Origin: Pseudomonas helleri
GTDB taxonomy: Bacteria; Pseudomonadota; Gammaproteobacteria; Pseudomonadales; Pseudomonadaceae
NCBI RefSeq assembly: GCF_001043025.1
Contig: NZ_JYLD01000011.1
Span: 155,407-219,406, forward strand
Length of the DNA: 64,000 nucleotides
Direction: 5' to 3'
Shown here: positions 34,126 to 42,799 of the stretch, in pieces
Position numbering within the stretch: position 1 is the stretch's first letter
Layout of the letters: every line of letters starts with the position of its first letter
Notes under the pieces: generated by a model
Databases searched by the model: none
What the model saw: the letters and a program-made list of their open reading frames with translations, nothing else
What the model was told of the DNA's origin: nothing
Position numbers and translations under genes: made by a program

Positions 34126-35043
34126 TTAGATGAAGCGTTGCATAAAAGCCTGGTGCTGGCGCTGTGCGGCTTCTTGGGTGACAGGCCGCAAGTAGACGGT
34201 CTCCCCCGGCACACATTGTGCCAAACGCGCCAGCGCCAAAGGGGTTAATGCCCCCAGGCGCGGGTAGCCGCCAATGGTCTGCCGGTCATTGAGCAAGACA
34301 ATTGGCTGGCCATCGGGCGGTACCTGGATCGCGCCCAGCGGAATGCCTTCAGAGATCATCGGCGCGCCCTGATACTCCAGCGCCGGGCCCTGCAAGCGGA
34401 TACCCATGCGGTCTGCGCGGCTGTCGAGGGTCCACGGCTGATTGAAGGCATCGAACGTGCTTTGCCCACTAAACGCGCCGATCTGCGCGCCCAGTACCAC
34501 ATCCAGCAAGGGGTTGGCAGTAAAGCCGGGGTGTTGCGCAAGGGGAATGTCACGTAGCGCAGACGGCTCTGCGGTGTAATTCAGCTCATCGCCAATGGCC
34601 AACGCACGACCGAAACCATCGGGGCCACCCAGTTGCTCACGCACCACCGTTGCACTGCTGCCCAGTACCTGCGGCGCGACAAACCCGCCGGGGGCTGCCA
34701 GATAGGCACGAGCGCCCAACAGTGGCTGGGTAAAGCTCAGGGTCTGGCCTTTTTTCAACTCGATAAACCGCCAGGGCTTTAGTGCTTTACCGTCGACGCT
34801 TGCCGCCAGATCGGCGCCCGCCAGCGCCAGGGTGCAATCGCTCTGGGCAATCAGGCTCATGCCGCCCAAGGTGATCTCAATGACCGCCGCGCCTGGCGCA
34901 TTACCTAATAGCCAGTTGGCCCACGTCATCGACAACCAGTCTGCGGCTCCGCCTTGGGTCACGCCCAAATGCCGTACACCAAAACGTCCGGCATCTTGCA
35001 ACAGACACATCGGGTTGCTGGCCTTGATCAGTAAACGGCTCAT
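34126..35043 (-). CDS. pxpC: 5-oxoprolinase subunit PxpC
   Basis: The 305-residue protein is the larger biotin-dependent-carboxyltransferase-like subunit (KipA/PxpC family). It contains GRFGVRHLGVTQGGAADWLSM (about 18-38) and ends in a region with QTIGGYPRLG near 265-275. With PxpA and PxpB it opens 5-oxoproline to glutamate using ATP, repairing a spontaneous product of glutamine. It overlaps the pxpB stop by four bases (35040-35043), so the subunits are translationally coupled. A REP pair follows the gene. Confidence 0.93.
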   Translation of the reverse strand: MSRLLIKASNPMCLLQDAGRFGVRHLGVTQGGAADWLSMTWANWLLGNAPGAAVIEITLGGMSLIAQSDCTLALAGADLAASVDGKALKPWRFIELKKGQTLSFTQPLLGARAYLAAPGGFVAPQVLGSSATVVREQLGGPDGFGRALAIGDELNYTAEPSALRDIPLAQHPGFTANPLLDVVLGAQIGAFSGQSTFDAFNQPWTLDSRADRMGIRLQGPALEYQGAPMISEGIPLGAIQVPPDGQPIVLLNDRQTIGGYPRLGALTPLALARLAQCVPGETVYLRPVTQEAAQRQHQAFMQRFI

Positions 35044-35744
35044 GCAAAAGCCTCCTGAGGCGTGTCGTCACCGCCTAAACGGATGAATTCTGCGTGGGAA
35101 ACAGCCTCGAATTGCACGGTATCGCCGGGTTGCATCAAGCTGTAGCCCTCTCGATTGCGATCAAACAGAGCGCTCGGGGTGCGGCCGATAAGGTTCCAGC
35201 CACCGGGCGATTGCGCCGGGTAAGCCGCCGTTTGCCGCTCGGCAATGCCCACGCTGCCTGCGGCCACACGCTTGCGCGGTGTGTTCAGGCGTGGCGCGGC
35301 AAGGGCTTCTTCGACCAGCCCCATAAAGGCGAAACCGGGGGCGAAGCCCAAGGCGAACACTTGATATTCACGCTCGCTGTGGCGGCGAATCACCTCACTG
35401 ACGGGGCCGCCAATGCGCGCGGCCAGCAGCGAAAGTTCCGGGCCGACACTGAGGTCGTACCACACCGGCAGCACATGGCGCTGGCCAAGGCGCTGTGTTT
35501 CGGGACGCAGGTCCGTGATGGCCTGGCCGATCATGTGCCGGGCCTCGGCCGGGGTCAGCGCCAAGCCGTCGTAATGCACCATCAAGGTGGTGTAGGACGG
35601 CACCAGGTCTATCAGATGGTCGGCAAATACAGCGCGCAGTCGCTCGCTGGCCGCCAGCATCCACGGCATGTTGCTTTCCGAGATTTCATCGAACAGACGC
35701 AGCATCAGGCAGTCGATGGCCACGACTTCAATCCGCGGCTTCAT
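35040..35744 (-). CDS. pxpB: 5-oxoprolinase subunit PxpB
   Basis: The 234-residue protein is the KipI-like subunit, with the family sequence LVPSYTTLMVHYDG near residue 50 and FALGFAPGFAFMG in the cyclophilin-like C-terminal domain (about 131-143). It pairs with PxpC. It overlaps pxpA and pxpC by four bases each, so all three are read from one mRNA. Bacillus KipI inhibits a sensor kinase, but the complete A-B-C set here points to the oxoprolinase role. Confidence 0.93.
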   Translation of the reverse strand: MKPRIEVVAIDCLMLRLFDEISESNMPWMLAASERLRAVFADHLIDLVPSYTTLMVHYDGLALTPAEARHMIGQAITDLRPETQRLGQRHVLPVWYDLSVGPELSLLAARIGGPVSEVIRRHSEREYQVFALGFAPGFAFMGLVEEALAAPRLNTPRKRVAAGSVGIAERQTAAYPAQSPGGWNLIGRTPSALFDRNREGYSLMQPGDTVQFEAVSHAEFIRLGGDDTPQEAFA

Positions 35745-36493
35745 GGCTGCGCCTGCTGGTTCAGGGCTTCACGAATGCGCCGCACGGCCGCCACCGAGCT
35801 GGCGTTGTCGCCGTGTACACACAAGGTCGTGGCGTGCAGGTGCAAGGCGCTGCCGTCGCTGGCCGTCAAAGGCTGGCCTGCGGCAATCGTCAGCGCTTGC
35901 TGGACGATGACATCTGCTTGATGGTGCACGGCGCCGGGTAACTGGCGCGAGACCAAGTGCCCGGCGCTGTCGTAGGCCCGGTCGGCAAAGGCTTCGAACC
36001 ACAGGGTCAGACCAAACTCATCGCCAATGGCCTGGGCCGCGCTGTTGTCACGCGTGGCCATCAGCATCAGCGGCAAGCTGACATCGTAGGCGGCGACCGC
36101 CTGAACCACGGCGCGCAACTGCGCAGGGTTGGCCATCATGTCGTTGTACATCGCGCCGTGGGGTTTGACGTAGCTGACGCGCGAGCCCTGGGCGCGGCAG
36201 ATGCCGTCCAGTGCGCCGATCTGATAATGCAGCAGGTCTTGCAGCTCTTGCGCCGAGTAGGCCATGGAGCGCCGACCGAAGCCCGCCAGGTCTTGATACG
36301 CCGGGTGCGCGCCGATCAGCACATTGTTCGCCAGCGCCAGGCCCACAGTTTTGCGCATGATCCCCGGATCACCGGCGTGAAAGCCGCATGCGATGTTTGC
36401 GCAATCAATAAATGGCATCACCTCGGCATCCAGGCCCAGGGTCCAGTTGCCAAAACTTTCGCCAATGTCGCAGTTCAATAACAGGCGGCTCAC
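35741..36493 (-). CDS. pxpA: 5-oxoprolinase subunit PxpA (LamB/YcsF family)
   Basis: The 250-residue protein has the LamB/YcsF signature LLLNCDIGESFGNW at the N-terminus, the metal-site sequence IACGFHAGDPGIM (about 34-46), and IGAHPAYQDLAGFGRR (56-71). It performs the ATP-dependent phosphorylation and opening of 5-oxoproline with PxpB and PxpC. It is the first gene of the operon. The short gap behind it (185 bases) must hold the promoter, although a REP pair also lies there. Confidence 0.93.
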   Translation of the reverse strand: MSRLLLNCDIGESFGNWTLGLDAEVMPFIDCANIACGFHAGDPGIMRKTVGLALANNVLIGAHPAYQDLAGFGRRSMAYSAQELQDLLHYQIGALDGICRAQGSRVSYVKPHGAMYNDMMANPAQLRAVVQAVAAYDVSLPLMLMATRDNSAAQAIGDEFGLTLWFEAFADRAYDSAGHLVSRQLPGAVHHQADVIVQQALTIAAGQPLTASDGSALHLHATTLCVHGDNASSVAAVRRIREALNQQAQP

Positions 36494-36611
36494 GGTGATG
36501 CTCCTGTGGTCTTTTTAGAAGTTAGGTGCAGGCATTTTTCGACAGCAACAGGCGGTTAGTCCAACTAATAAAAGCAGGGTATGGGGATAAGAAAAGTTGA
36601 TGGCTTGATGC

Positions 36612-36665
36612 TGCCTCGCGATTTTTTAAACATCAAAAGATCGCGAGGCAAGCTCGCTCCAACAG
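36612..36665. repeat. REP doublet with one decayed arm
   Basis: The right arm GATCGCGAGGCAAGCTCGCT is standard, but the left arm has lost the GGAGCGAGC start and reads ATGCTGCCTCGCGATTTTTT. It sits between the pxp operon promoter region and the end of the DUF2937 gene. Confidence 0.75.
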
Positions 36666-36678
36666 CGGGACGCGGGGT

Positions 36679-37212
36679 TTAGCTGTTGCGTTCGCGGCGG
36701 GCGATGCGTTCGCGCTGGCGTTTGCCGCCCAGCACGACCCAGTCCACCAGCCGGAAGAAGCCTTCGATGATGAAGGAAAACAGCAATGCACCGGCCATTG
36801 CCCAGCCAATGGCGGTGGGCGACAGCAGTACCTGGTAGGTGTAGGCGTTGAGCGTTTCCTGGCGGATGTCCGGGTCGGCCGCATAGGCCACTTGAAGGGC
36901 GCGGATGTACCACGGGCCTTGCATGGCCTGGAACTGATCGTCGAGCAGGCGCTGGCGGTTGAGCAAGGTGCTCAGGCTGGTGGCATCGCTGCGAAACACC
37001 GGGTCGTCACTGGCCTGGTAATGCGCCACCAGGGCGTGCAGGTCACCTTTGAAGAATTGGTTGGCGGTGTTCTGGAAACCGGCCAGCCCGGTCTGGGCTT
37101 CGATCAGGTGCGCTTCCACGCGGTTGGCGTAGTCGTTGATAAAGCCCGGCACTTGCACGCCCAGTAACAGGCCCAGCGTAAACAGCACCAACCGCAGGTA
37201 ACTCAGCCACAT
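36679..37212 (-). CDS. DUF2937-family membrane protein
   Basis: The 177-residue protein has two hydrophobic segments, one near the N-terminus (LRLVLFTLGLLLGVQVPGFI, 6-25) and one near 135-160. A soluble, probably helical stretch between them would face the periplasm. It ends in a strongly basic tail (GGKRQRERIARRERN). This layout is that of DUF2937 (PF11157), whose function is unknown. It follows the YafJ gene by 11 bases on the same strand and is likely co-transcribed with it. Confidence 0.75.
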   Translation of the reverse strand: MWLSYLRLVLFTLGLLLGVQVPGFINDYANRVEAHLIEAQTGLAGFQNTANQFFKGDLHALVAHYQASDDPVFRSDATSLSTLLNRQRLLDDQFQAMQGPWYIRALQVAYAADPDIRQETLNAYTYQVLLSPTAIGWAMAGALLFSFIIEGFFRLVDWVVLGGKRQRERIARRERNS

Positions 37213-37223
37213 ACACGCGTCCC

Positions 37224-38000
37224 TTAATCAGTTTTTCCGTGGCTGATGCGCTCACCGCGGCGCCACAGGCTCCAGTGGCCAGGCTCATAGCGCGTCCAGA
37301 CTTCGTTTTCGGTCAAAGGCTCGGTGGCGATCACCGTCACGACGTCGTTAGGCGTTGTTTCTGACTGGAAGTCGACGATCACGTCGACATCTTTCAATCT
37401 GGCTGGGCCAAACGGGGCGCGTCGAGTGATGTGCACCAGTTTGGTTGAGCAGTAGCAAAACAGCCAATCGCCATCACTGAGCATGCAGTTGAACACGCCC
37501 TTGCTGCGAAACTCGGCGCAGGCCTGGGTCAGCACCGGGATCAGCTCTTCGACTTCAACCGGCTCCGGAAACGCTTCACGCACGCGGTTGAGTAAATCGC
37601 AGAAAGCCGCTTCGCTGTCGGTGTCGCCAATCGGCCGGTAGAAGCTGGCGCTCGGTGAGAAGTCAGCCAATTGGCCGTTGTGTGCAAAGCACCAGTTACG
37701 GCCCCATAACTCGCGGACAAACGGGTGGGTGTTGGACAAGCAGACTTTGCCGACGTTGGCCTGGCGGATATGACCAATCACCACTTCGCTTTTGATCGGA
37801 TAACGCTGCACCAGCAACGCGACTTCAGAGTCGCAACTGGCGGCCGGGTCCTGGAACAAACGCAGACCGCGACCTTCATAAAAGGCAATACCCCAGCCAT
37901 CACGATGCGGGCCGGTACGCCCGCCACGCTGCATCAAGCCGGTAAAACTGAACACAATATCAGTCGGGACATTGGCGCTCATGCCCAATAATTCACACAC
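37224..38000 (-). CDS. Class II glutamine amidotransferase, YafJ-like
   Basis: The 258-residue protein begins Met-Cys-Glu, so removal of Met leaves the N-terminal Cys nucleophile of class II glutaminases. The GTG start at 38000 is therefore required. RYGGRTGPHRDGWGIAFYEG-type sequence (about 26-44), the conserved THPF and FAHNGQL blocks (about 90-115) and GDTDSEA form the glutaminase pocket. There is no second synthetase domain. It matches YafJ, whose acceptor is unknown. Confidence 0.85.
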   Translation of the reverse strand: MCELLGMSANVPTDIVFSFTGLMQRGGRTGPHRDGWGIAFYEGRGLRLFQDPAASCDSEVALLVQRYPIKSEVVIGHIRQANVGKVCLSNTHPFVRELWGRNWCFAHNGQLADFSPSASFYRPIGDTDSEAAFCDLLNRVREAFPEPVEVEELIPVLTQACAEFRSKGVFNCMLSDGDWLFCYCSTKLVHITRRAPFGPARLKDVDVIVDFQSETTPNDVVTVIATEPLTENEVWTRYEPGHWSLWRRGERISHGKTD

Positions 38001-38036
38001 GCTCGCACACTCGCATTCAAGCTCAACGAAAAGAAA

Positions 38037-38531
38037 TCAGACCCGCGGTTCAACCCGGTTCGAGCCTGCCGGACGCGGCGCAGGCGGACGACCGTAACGG
38101 TCATCACCGGCCGAGCCGAATGGCTGGTCATCTTCCGGGTCAATTTTGCGGTTTTGCTCAGCAACTGCGCTTTGCGCCTGACGTGCCTTGCGGGCACGCT
38201 CGATTGGCCAGCGAATAAACACAAACACCGCGTACAGGCAAAACGCAAACAGGGTGTACATCAACAAGTCAGACGCAGCACGCCAGACGTTGTCACCCAC
38301 CTTGAACGCCAGGTCCAGGGCCGAGATGGCCACCGCCGGGGCGAATTGATCTTTGACCGGGTCAATAATGGTCGGGCTGAACAGCAGCACCGCCATCAGG
38401 ATGCGTAATGGCTCACGTAACCAGCGCCACATAAAGCGGGTCAGGCGGCACCATACGAGCAGGCAGCCTAAAGCGGCGAAGGCGTATAAGCCCCAGGCGA
38501 TCAGATAGTCGTTCTCGGTCATGGTATCCAT
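38037..38531 (-). CDS. Conserved inner-membrane protein of unknown function
   Basis: The 164-residue product has three or four hydrophobic segments (ENDYLIAWGLYAFAALGCLLVW near the start and LLMYTLFAFCLYAVFVFI about 80-100). A polar, Pro/Arg-rich cytoplasmic tail of about 60 residues follows. I do not recognise a named family. ATG 38531 was chosen; ATG 38522 is nearly as good and neither has a clear ribosome site. It lies just upstream of the YafJ gene on the same strand, with 36 bases between, so they may form one operon. Confidence 0.65.
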   Translation of the reverse strand: MDTMTENDYLIAWGLYAFAALGCLLVWCRLTRFMWRWLREPLRILMAVLLFSPTIIDPVKDQFAPAVAISALDLAFKVGDNVWRAASDLLMYTLFAFCLYAVFVFIRWPIERARKARQAQSAVAEQNRKIDPEDDQPFGSAGDDRYGRPPAPRPAGSNRVEPRV

Positions 38532-38631
38532 GGTCGGCAGGCAATGAAGCGCTATGATAACGGCTTTTCGAGAGTGCGGCTGCACCGCCGTCAGCGTCAC
38601 TTCTATTCATTCAGATTTCAGAGAACGCTCA

Positions 38632-40677
38632 ATGACCGAATCAGCCTACGCAAACAGCGCACCAATCGCACATAAGGTCGAGGGTTCTGACCCCTACGCA
38701 TGGTTACAAAATCGCGATAGCAAAGAGGTTTTGGACTACCTGATAGCGGAAAACAACTACCAGGAAGCGCAACTGGCCGACCAGGCCGAATTGCGCGAAA
38801 CGCTGTTTCAAGAGATCAAGGGACGGATTCGCGAGACGGACTTGTCGCTCCCCTCCCCTTGGGGCCCTTACCTGTATTACACCCGCACCCAGGCCGGTGA
38901 CGAATACGCCCGCCACTACCGCTGCCCGCGCCCGGCCGATGACAGCCAACAGGTCGACGAAAACGCCGAGCAGTTGCTGCTGGACCCGAACGCCCTGGCC
39001 AATGGCGGGTTTATTTCATTGGGTGCGTTCAGTATCAGCCCGGACCATCAGCGACTGGCCTATAGCCTGGACACCAGCGGCGAAGAAACCTACCGCCTGT
39101 TCGTCAAAGAGCTGGCCATTGGCGCCGTCACTGAACTGCCCTTTGAGGACTGCGATGGCAGCATGACCTGGGCCAATGACAGCCAGACCCTGTTTTTTGC
39201 AACGCTGGACGACACTCATCGCCCGCACAAACTGTGGCGTCATACCTTGGGTGAAACCGGGGCCCATGAGGTGTTTCATGAAGCGGACGGGCGATTTTTC
39301 CTGCATTGCTACCGTTCAAGTTCCGAACGCCAACTCATCCTGTTGCTCAACAGCAAAACCACCAGTGAAACCTGGGTGCTGGACGCCGAGCAGCCGCAAC
39401 AGGCATTTCGCTGTTTGGCGCCACGGGTTGAAGGCCACGATTACAGCGTCGATCATGGCCTGCACGAAGACCAGTGGGCGTGGTTTATCCGCACCAATCA
39501 GGACGGGATTAACTTTGCGCTGTATTACGCGCTGGGTGACGCCCCGCAGCGCAGTGAGTGGCAACGCCTGATCGCCCATGACGACCAGGTCATGCTTGAA
39601 GGCCTGACGCTGAACGCCAAGGCGCTGTGCCTGAGCCTGCGCGAAGGCGGCCTACCGATTATTGAGATCCGTCCGAACGGTTTGCCGTCATACCGCGTGC
39701 AACTACCAGACGCAGCCTACAGCCTGTATGTGCAAGACAACCTTGAGTTCCAGGGTGCGCACATCCGCCTGCGTTACGAGTCGCTGAATCGCCCGGCGCA
39801 AGTCCGCCAGCTGACGCTGACCGATGGCGAACAAAAGGTCCTCAAGGAAACGCCGGTACTCGGGCCGTTCAATGCCGATGACTACGTCAGCCAACGTTTG
39901 TGGGCCACTGCGCCGGATGGCACCCAGGTGCCCATTAGCCTGGTGGTAAAGCGTGATGCGCTGGGCAAACCGACACCGCTGTATCTGTATGGTTACGGCG
40001 CCTATGGCGAAAGCCTTGACCCGTGGTTTTCCCACGCACGCCTGAGTTTGCTTGAACGCGGCGTGGCGTTTGCCATTGCCCATGTGCGCGGCGGCGGCGA
40101 GCTGGGCGAGGCGTGGTATCGCGCGGGCAAGCAGGAGCATAAACACAACACATTTAGCGATTTTATTGCTTGTGCCGAGCATTTGATCGACCAAGGGCTG
40201 ACCCGCAGCGAGCAATTGGTGATCAGTGGCGGCAGCGCGGGCGGCCTGTTGATAGGGGCAGTGCTCAATCAACGTCCGGAACTGTTCAAGGCGGCGATTG
40301 CTGAAGTGCCGTTTGTTGATGTGCTCAACACCATGCTCGACCCGGATTTGCCGCTGACGGTGACCGAATACGACGAGTGGGGAAACCCGCAGGAGCCTGA
40401 GGTCTACGACCGCATCAAGGCCTACGCGCCTTATGAGAATGTGGCGGCGCAGGCGTACCCGGCGATGCTGGTGATCGCCGGGTACAACGACAGCCGTGTG
40501 CAGTATTGGGAGGCGGCCAAATGGGTGGCCAAGCTGCGCGCCACCAAGACCGACGACCATTTGCTACTGCTTAAAACTGAGCTGGAAGCCGGCCATGGCG
40601 GCATGAGCGGCCGCTATCAGGGCCTGCGCGACGTCGCGCTGGAGTATGCGTTTGTGTTTAAGGTGTTGGGGATTTAA
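38632..40677 (+). CDS. ptrB: Oligopeptidase B (S9 family serine peptidase)
   Basis: The 681-residue protein has an N-terminal seven-bladed propeller (about 70-400) and a C-terminal alpha/beta-hydrolase domain. The triad is Ser535 (GGSAGG), Asp620 (GYNDSRV) and His655 (AGHGG). GYGAYGES near 450 is typical of the prolyl-oligopeptidase family. Oligopeptidase B cuts short peptides after Arg or Lys in the cytoplasm or periplasm. ATG 38632 has AGAGAA upstream and gives the usual family N-terminus, while the frame itself extends a further 26 codons. Confidence 0.92.
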   Translation: MTESAYANSAPIAHKVEGSDPYAWLQNRDSKEVLDYLIAENNYQEAQLADQAELRETLFQEIKGRIRETDLSLPSPWGPYLYYTRTQAGDEYARHYRCPRPADDSQQVDENAEQLLLDPNALANGGFISLGAFSISPDHQRLAYSLDTSGEETYRLFVKELAIGAVTELPFEDCDGSMTWANDSQTLFFATLDDTHRPHKLWRHTLGETGAHEVFHEADGRFFLHCYRSSSERQLILLLNSKTTSETWVLDAEQPQQAFRCLAPRVEGHDYSVDHGLHEDQWAWFIRTNQDGINFALYYALGDAPQRSEWQRLIAHDDQVMLEGLTLNAKALCLSLREGGLPIIEIRPNGLPSYRVQLPDAAYSLYVQDNLEFQGAHIRLRYESLNRPAQVRQLTLTDGEQKVLKETPVLGPFNADDYVSQRLWATAPDGTQVPISLVVKRDALGKPTPLYLYGYGAYGESLDPWFSHARLSLLERGVAFAIAHVRGGGELGEAWYRAGKQEHKHNTFSDFIACAEHLIDQGLTRSEQLVISGGSAGGLLIGAVLNQRPELFKAAIAEVPFVDVLNTMLDPDLPLTVTEYDEWGNPQEPEVYDRIKAYAPYENVAAQAYPAMLVIAGYNDSRVQYWEAAKWVAKLRATKTDDHLLLLKTELEAGHGGMSGRYQGLRDVALEYAFVFKVLGI

Positions 40678-40706
40678 GCCTTTGCGGTTGTCGGCCTGCA
40701 AGCAAC

Positions 40707-40723
40707 GGGTTGCGCTGCAACCC
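40707..40723. repeat. Short palindrome after ptrB
   Basis: GGGTTGC-GCT-GCAACCC is a perfect 7-bp inverted repeat, 30 bases after ptrB. It is followed by a Pseudomonas-type GC-rich repeat (CTTCGCAGCCTGCGGCAGCG). It may end ptrB transcription, but no T-run is present. Confidence 0.4.
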
Positions 40724-40752
40724 TTCGCAGCCTGCGGCAGCGACTACGGCGG

Positions 40753-41049
40753 TCAGTCCGCCGGGATCTTGGCTTTCGGGTCTTTGGCTTCAAGCCCGGG
40801 TATCGGCTGATCTTTGGGCGGTGGCTGCGGCAGGTCTATCGGCGGCAGCGGCACAAGGCTGCTGTTGCCGGGGGCAGGCTTGGGCGCTGCACGTGGGGTG
40901 ACCTGCGGGTATGGCGTAGGTGTAGCAGTGCCCGGCGAACCCGGTGCGGATGTCACCGGGACACTCGGAATGGGGGTTAACTCCGCTGCCTGAGCCGCAC
41001 TTATCGAGAGCGCGCCCCACACAATGGCCGTTAGAATAGTGCGTTTCAT
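40753..41049 (-). CDS. Small secreted proline-rich protein
   Basis: The 98-residue product has a signal peptide (MKRTILTAIVWGALSISAAQAAE, cleavage after about Ala22). The mature part is about 30% Pro with stretches such as PPIDLPQPPPKDQPIPG. No fold is expected and no family is recognised. It is probably periplasmic, perhaps attached to or spanning near the cell wall like other Pro-rich extensions. ATG 41049 has CGGAG upstream. Confidence 0.65.
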   Translation of the reverse strand: MKRTILTAIVWGALSISAAQAAELTPIPSVPVTSAPGSPGTATPTPYPQVTPRAAPKPAPGNSSLVPLPPIDLPQPPPKDQPIPGLEAKDPKAKIPAD

Positions 41050-41131
41050 CAATGACTCCGTTGCCAGACCAGCTTGTATGCCGTCAGGCTACTCGCAACC
41101 AGCTGATTTTGTCCTCTTCTATGAGACTTCC

Positions 41132-41818
41132 ATGAAACGTTTTGTTTTGCTCGACACCACCCCGATCCCCGAAAATGGCGGCGCCTTGTGCCTGTTTGAG
41201 TATGGTGAAGACTTCGTTATCAAGATTCAGGGGGGTGACGGCGGCCAGTTGATGAACACCCGCATGCATGGCTCTGAAGATGCTCTGGCTGAGATCCCGT
41301 GCCGTAAAGTGGCCGGTCGCACGAACTCACGGGTGCTGATTGGCGGCCTGGGTATGGGCTTCACCCTGGCTGCGGCCCTCAAACATTTGGGCAAGACAGC
41401 CGAAGTGGTGGTCGCGGAACTGGTACCCGGCGTTGTGGAATGGAACCGCGGCCCGCTCGGCGAGAAAGCCGGCAACCCCTTGCAAGACCCGCGTGCGGTG
41501 ATTCGTGTCGAGGACGTGGCCAAGGTGCTGCAAGCCGAACCCAATGGCTTTGACGCGATCATGCTCGACGTCGATAACGGCCCCGAAGGCCTGACCCAAA
41601 AAGCCAACAGTTGGCTGTACTCAGCCGGTGGCTTGAGTGCTTGCGCCAAGGCATTGCGCCCCAAAGGCGTGCTGGCCGTCTGGTCGGCAAGCGCCGACAA
41701 GCAGTTTTCGGACAAGCTGCGCAAAGCAGGCTTCAAATCCGAGGAAGTGCAAGTCTTCGCCCACGGCAACAAGGGCACGCGTCACACGATCTGGATTGCG
41801 GAAAAAATCAAAGGCTGA
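41132..41818 (+). CDS. Spermidine-synthase-like methyltransferase-fold protein
   Basis: The 228-residue protein has a Rossmann fold with the nucleotide-binding loop LIGGLGMGFT (69-78) and FDAIMLDVDNGPEG (about 136-149). These resemble spermidine synthase (SpeE). The N-terminal beta-tetramer domain of true SpeE is mostly missing, so polyamine synthesis is unlikely or altered. The natural donor and acceptor are unknown. ATG 41132 was chosen because the upstream in-frame extension overlaps the divergent Pro-rich gene promoter. Confidence 0.72.
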   Translation: MKRFVLLDTTPIPENGGALCLFEYGEDFVIKIQGGDGGQLMNTRMHGSEDALAEIPCRKVAGRTNSRVLIGGLGMGFTLAAALKHLGKTAEVVVAELVPGVVEWNRGPLGEKAGNPLQDPRAVIRVEDVAKVLQAEPNGFDAIMLDVDNGPEGLTQKANSWLYSAGGLSACAKALRPKGVLAVWSASADKQFSDKLRKAGFKSEEVQVFAHGNKGTRHTIWIAEKIKG

Positions 41819-41869
41819 TCAACAGCTAAACTTCACGACATAACCGTCATTCGTCTTAAGGTGAACCCC

Positions 41870-42244
41870 ATGAGTTCAGCAAACCCACCCTCCCACACCG
41901 CCAAGCTGGACCGCATCATGGCCGATGCCCAGCGTGACCGTGAAATGGGCTATCGCGACAAAGCCCTGAAAATGTACCCCCACGTGTGCGGCCGCTGCAC
42001 CCGAGAGTTCTCGGGCAAACGCCTGAGCGAGTTGACGGTTCATCACCGCGACCACAACCATGACAACAACCCGCAGGACGGCTCCAACTGGGAGCTGCTG
42101 TGCTTGTACTGCCACGACAACGAACACTCGCGCTACACCGACCAGCAGTACTTTTCGGACAGCTCACTCAGCACCCCTAAAGTTGCCAAGGCCACTCATA
42201 ACCCGTTTGCGGCGCTGGCCGGGTTGATGAAAAAAGACGAGTAA
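41870..42244 (+). CDS. yajD: HNH nuclease, YajD family
   Basis: The 124-residue protein is a small HNH endonuclease. Zinc ligands are Cys40 and Cys43 (CGRC) with Cys78 and Cys81 (CLYC), and the catalytic region includes His58 and His59 (TVHHRDHNHDN) and Asn73. YajD is found widely in proteobacteria and its DNA target is unclear; being free-standing in a core locus argues against a restriction role. AAGGTGA lies before the ATG. Confidence 0.85.
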   Translation: MSSANPPSHTAKLDRIMADAQRDREMGYRDKALKMYPHVCGRCTREFSGKRLSELTVHHRDHNHDNNPQDGSNWELLCLYCHDNEHSRYTDQQYFSDSSLSTPKVAKATHNPFAALAGLMKKDE

Positions 42245-42290
42245 GCGCTTCTTGTCGCCGGGTGTTGGCGCCGGTGGGCGGGCCATGTGC

Positions 42291-42299
42291 TGGTATACT
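42291..42299 (+). promoter_or_regulatory. Extended -10 promoter of the methyltransferase gene
   Basis: TGGTATACT combines a TG extension with a TATACT -10 hexamer, 30 bases before the GTG start. No good -35 hexamer is present at normal spacing, as expected for extended -10 promoters. Confidence 0.55.
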
Positions 42300-42328
42300 C
42301 GCGTCTTTTTTCAGAAAGGCACCGGCAC

Positions 42329-42799
42329 GTGGCAGACAAACGGTACAGCTGCATTGGTTTGTATAACCCCAAATCACCGGAAAACGTCGGCTCGGTGATG
42401 CGTGCGGCTGGTTGCTACAACGTGGCTTCGGTGTTTTACACCGGCAAACGTTATGAGCGCGCCCGCGACTTCATCACCGATACCAAGAAGATCCATCAGG
42501 ATATTCCGCTGATTGGCATCGACGACCTCAAAAAAATCATCCCGTTGGGCTGCATCCCGGTCGCCGTTGAACTGGTCGAGGGCGCACGCTCTTTGCCCGA
42601 GTACACGCACCCGGACCGGGCGATTTACATCTTTGGCCCCGAAGACGGCTCGCTGGATAAAGAGGTGCTGGACTGGTGTGAGGATGTGATTTACATCCCG
42701 ACCAATGGCTGCATGAACCTTGCAGCCACGGTCAATGTGGTGTTGTACGACCGCTTGGCCAAGGGCAAGAACACGCGTTCCGGCCCCAAATTTGGCTAA
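42329..42799 (+). CDS. SPOUT-class (TrmH/SpoU) RNA methyltransferase
   Basis: The 156-residue protein is a minimal SPOUT enzyme with the three knot motifs. Motif 1 is NPKSPENVGSVMRAAG (13-28), motif 2 IYIFGPEDGSL (about 103-113), and motif 3 NGCMNLAATVNVVLYDR (about 128-144). It should bind SAM in the trefoil knot, dimerise and 2'-O-methylate a tRNA or rRNA ribose. It is about as short as TrmL, but the sequence does not follow E. coli TrmL closely, so no symbol is given. The GTG start has AAAGG about eight bases upstream. Confidence 0.85.
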   Translation: MADKRYSCIGLYNPKSPENVGSVMRAAGCYNVASVFYTGKRYERARDFITDTKKIHQDIPLIGIDDLKKIIPLGCIPVAVELVEGARSLPEYTHPDRAIYIFGPEDGSLDKEVLDWCEDVIYIPTNGCMNLAATVNVVLYDRLAKGKNTRSGPKFG

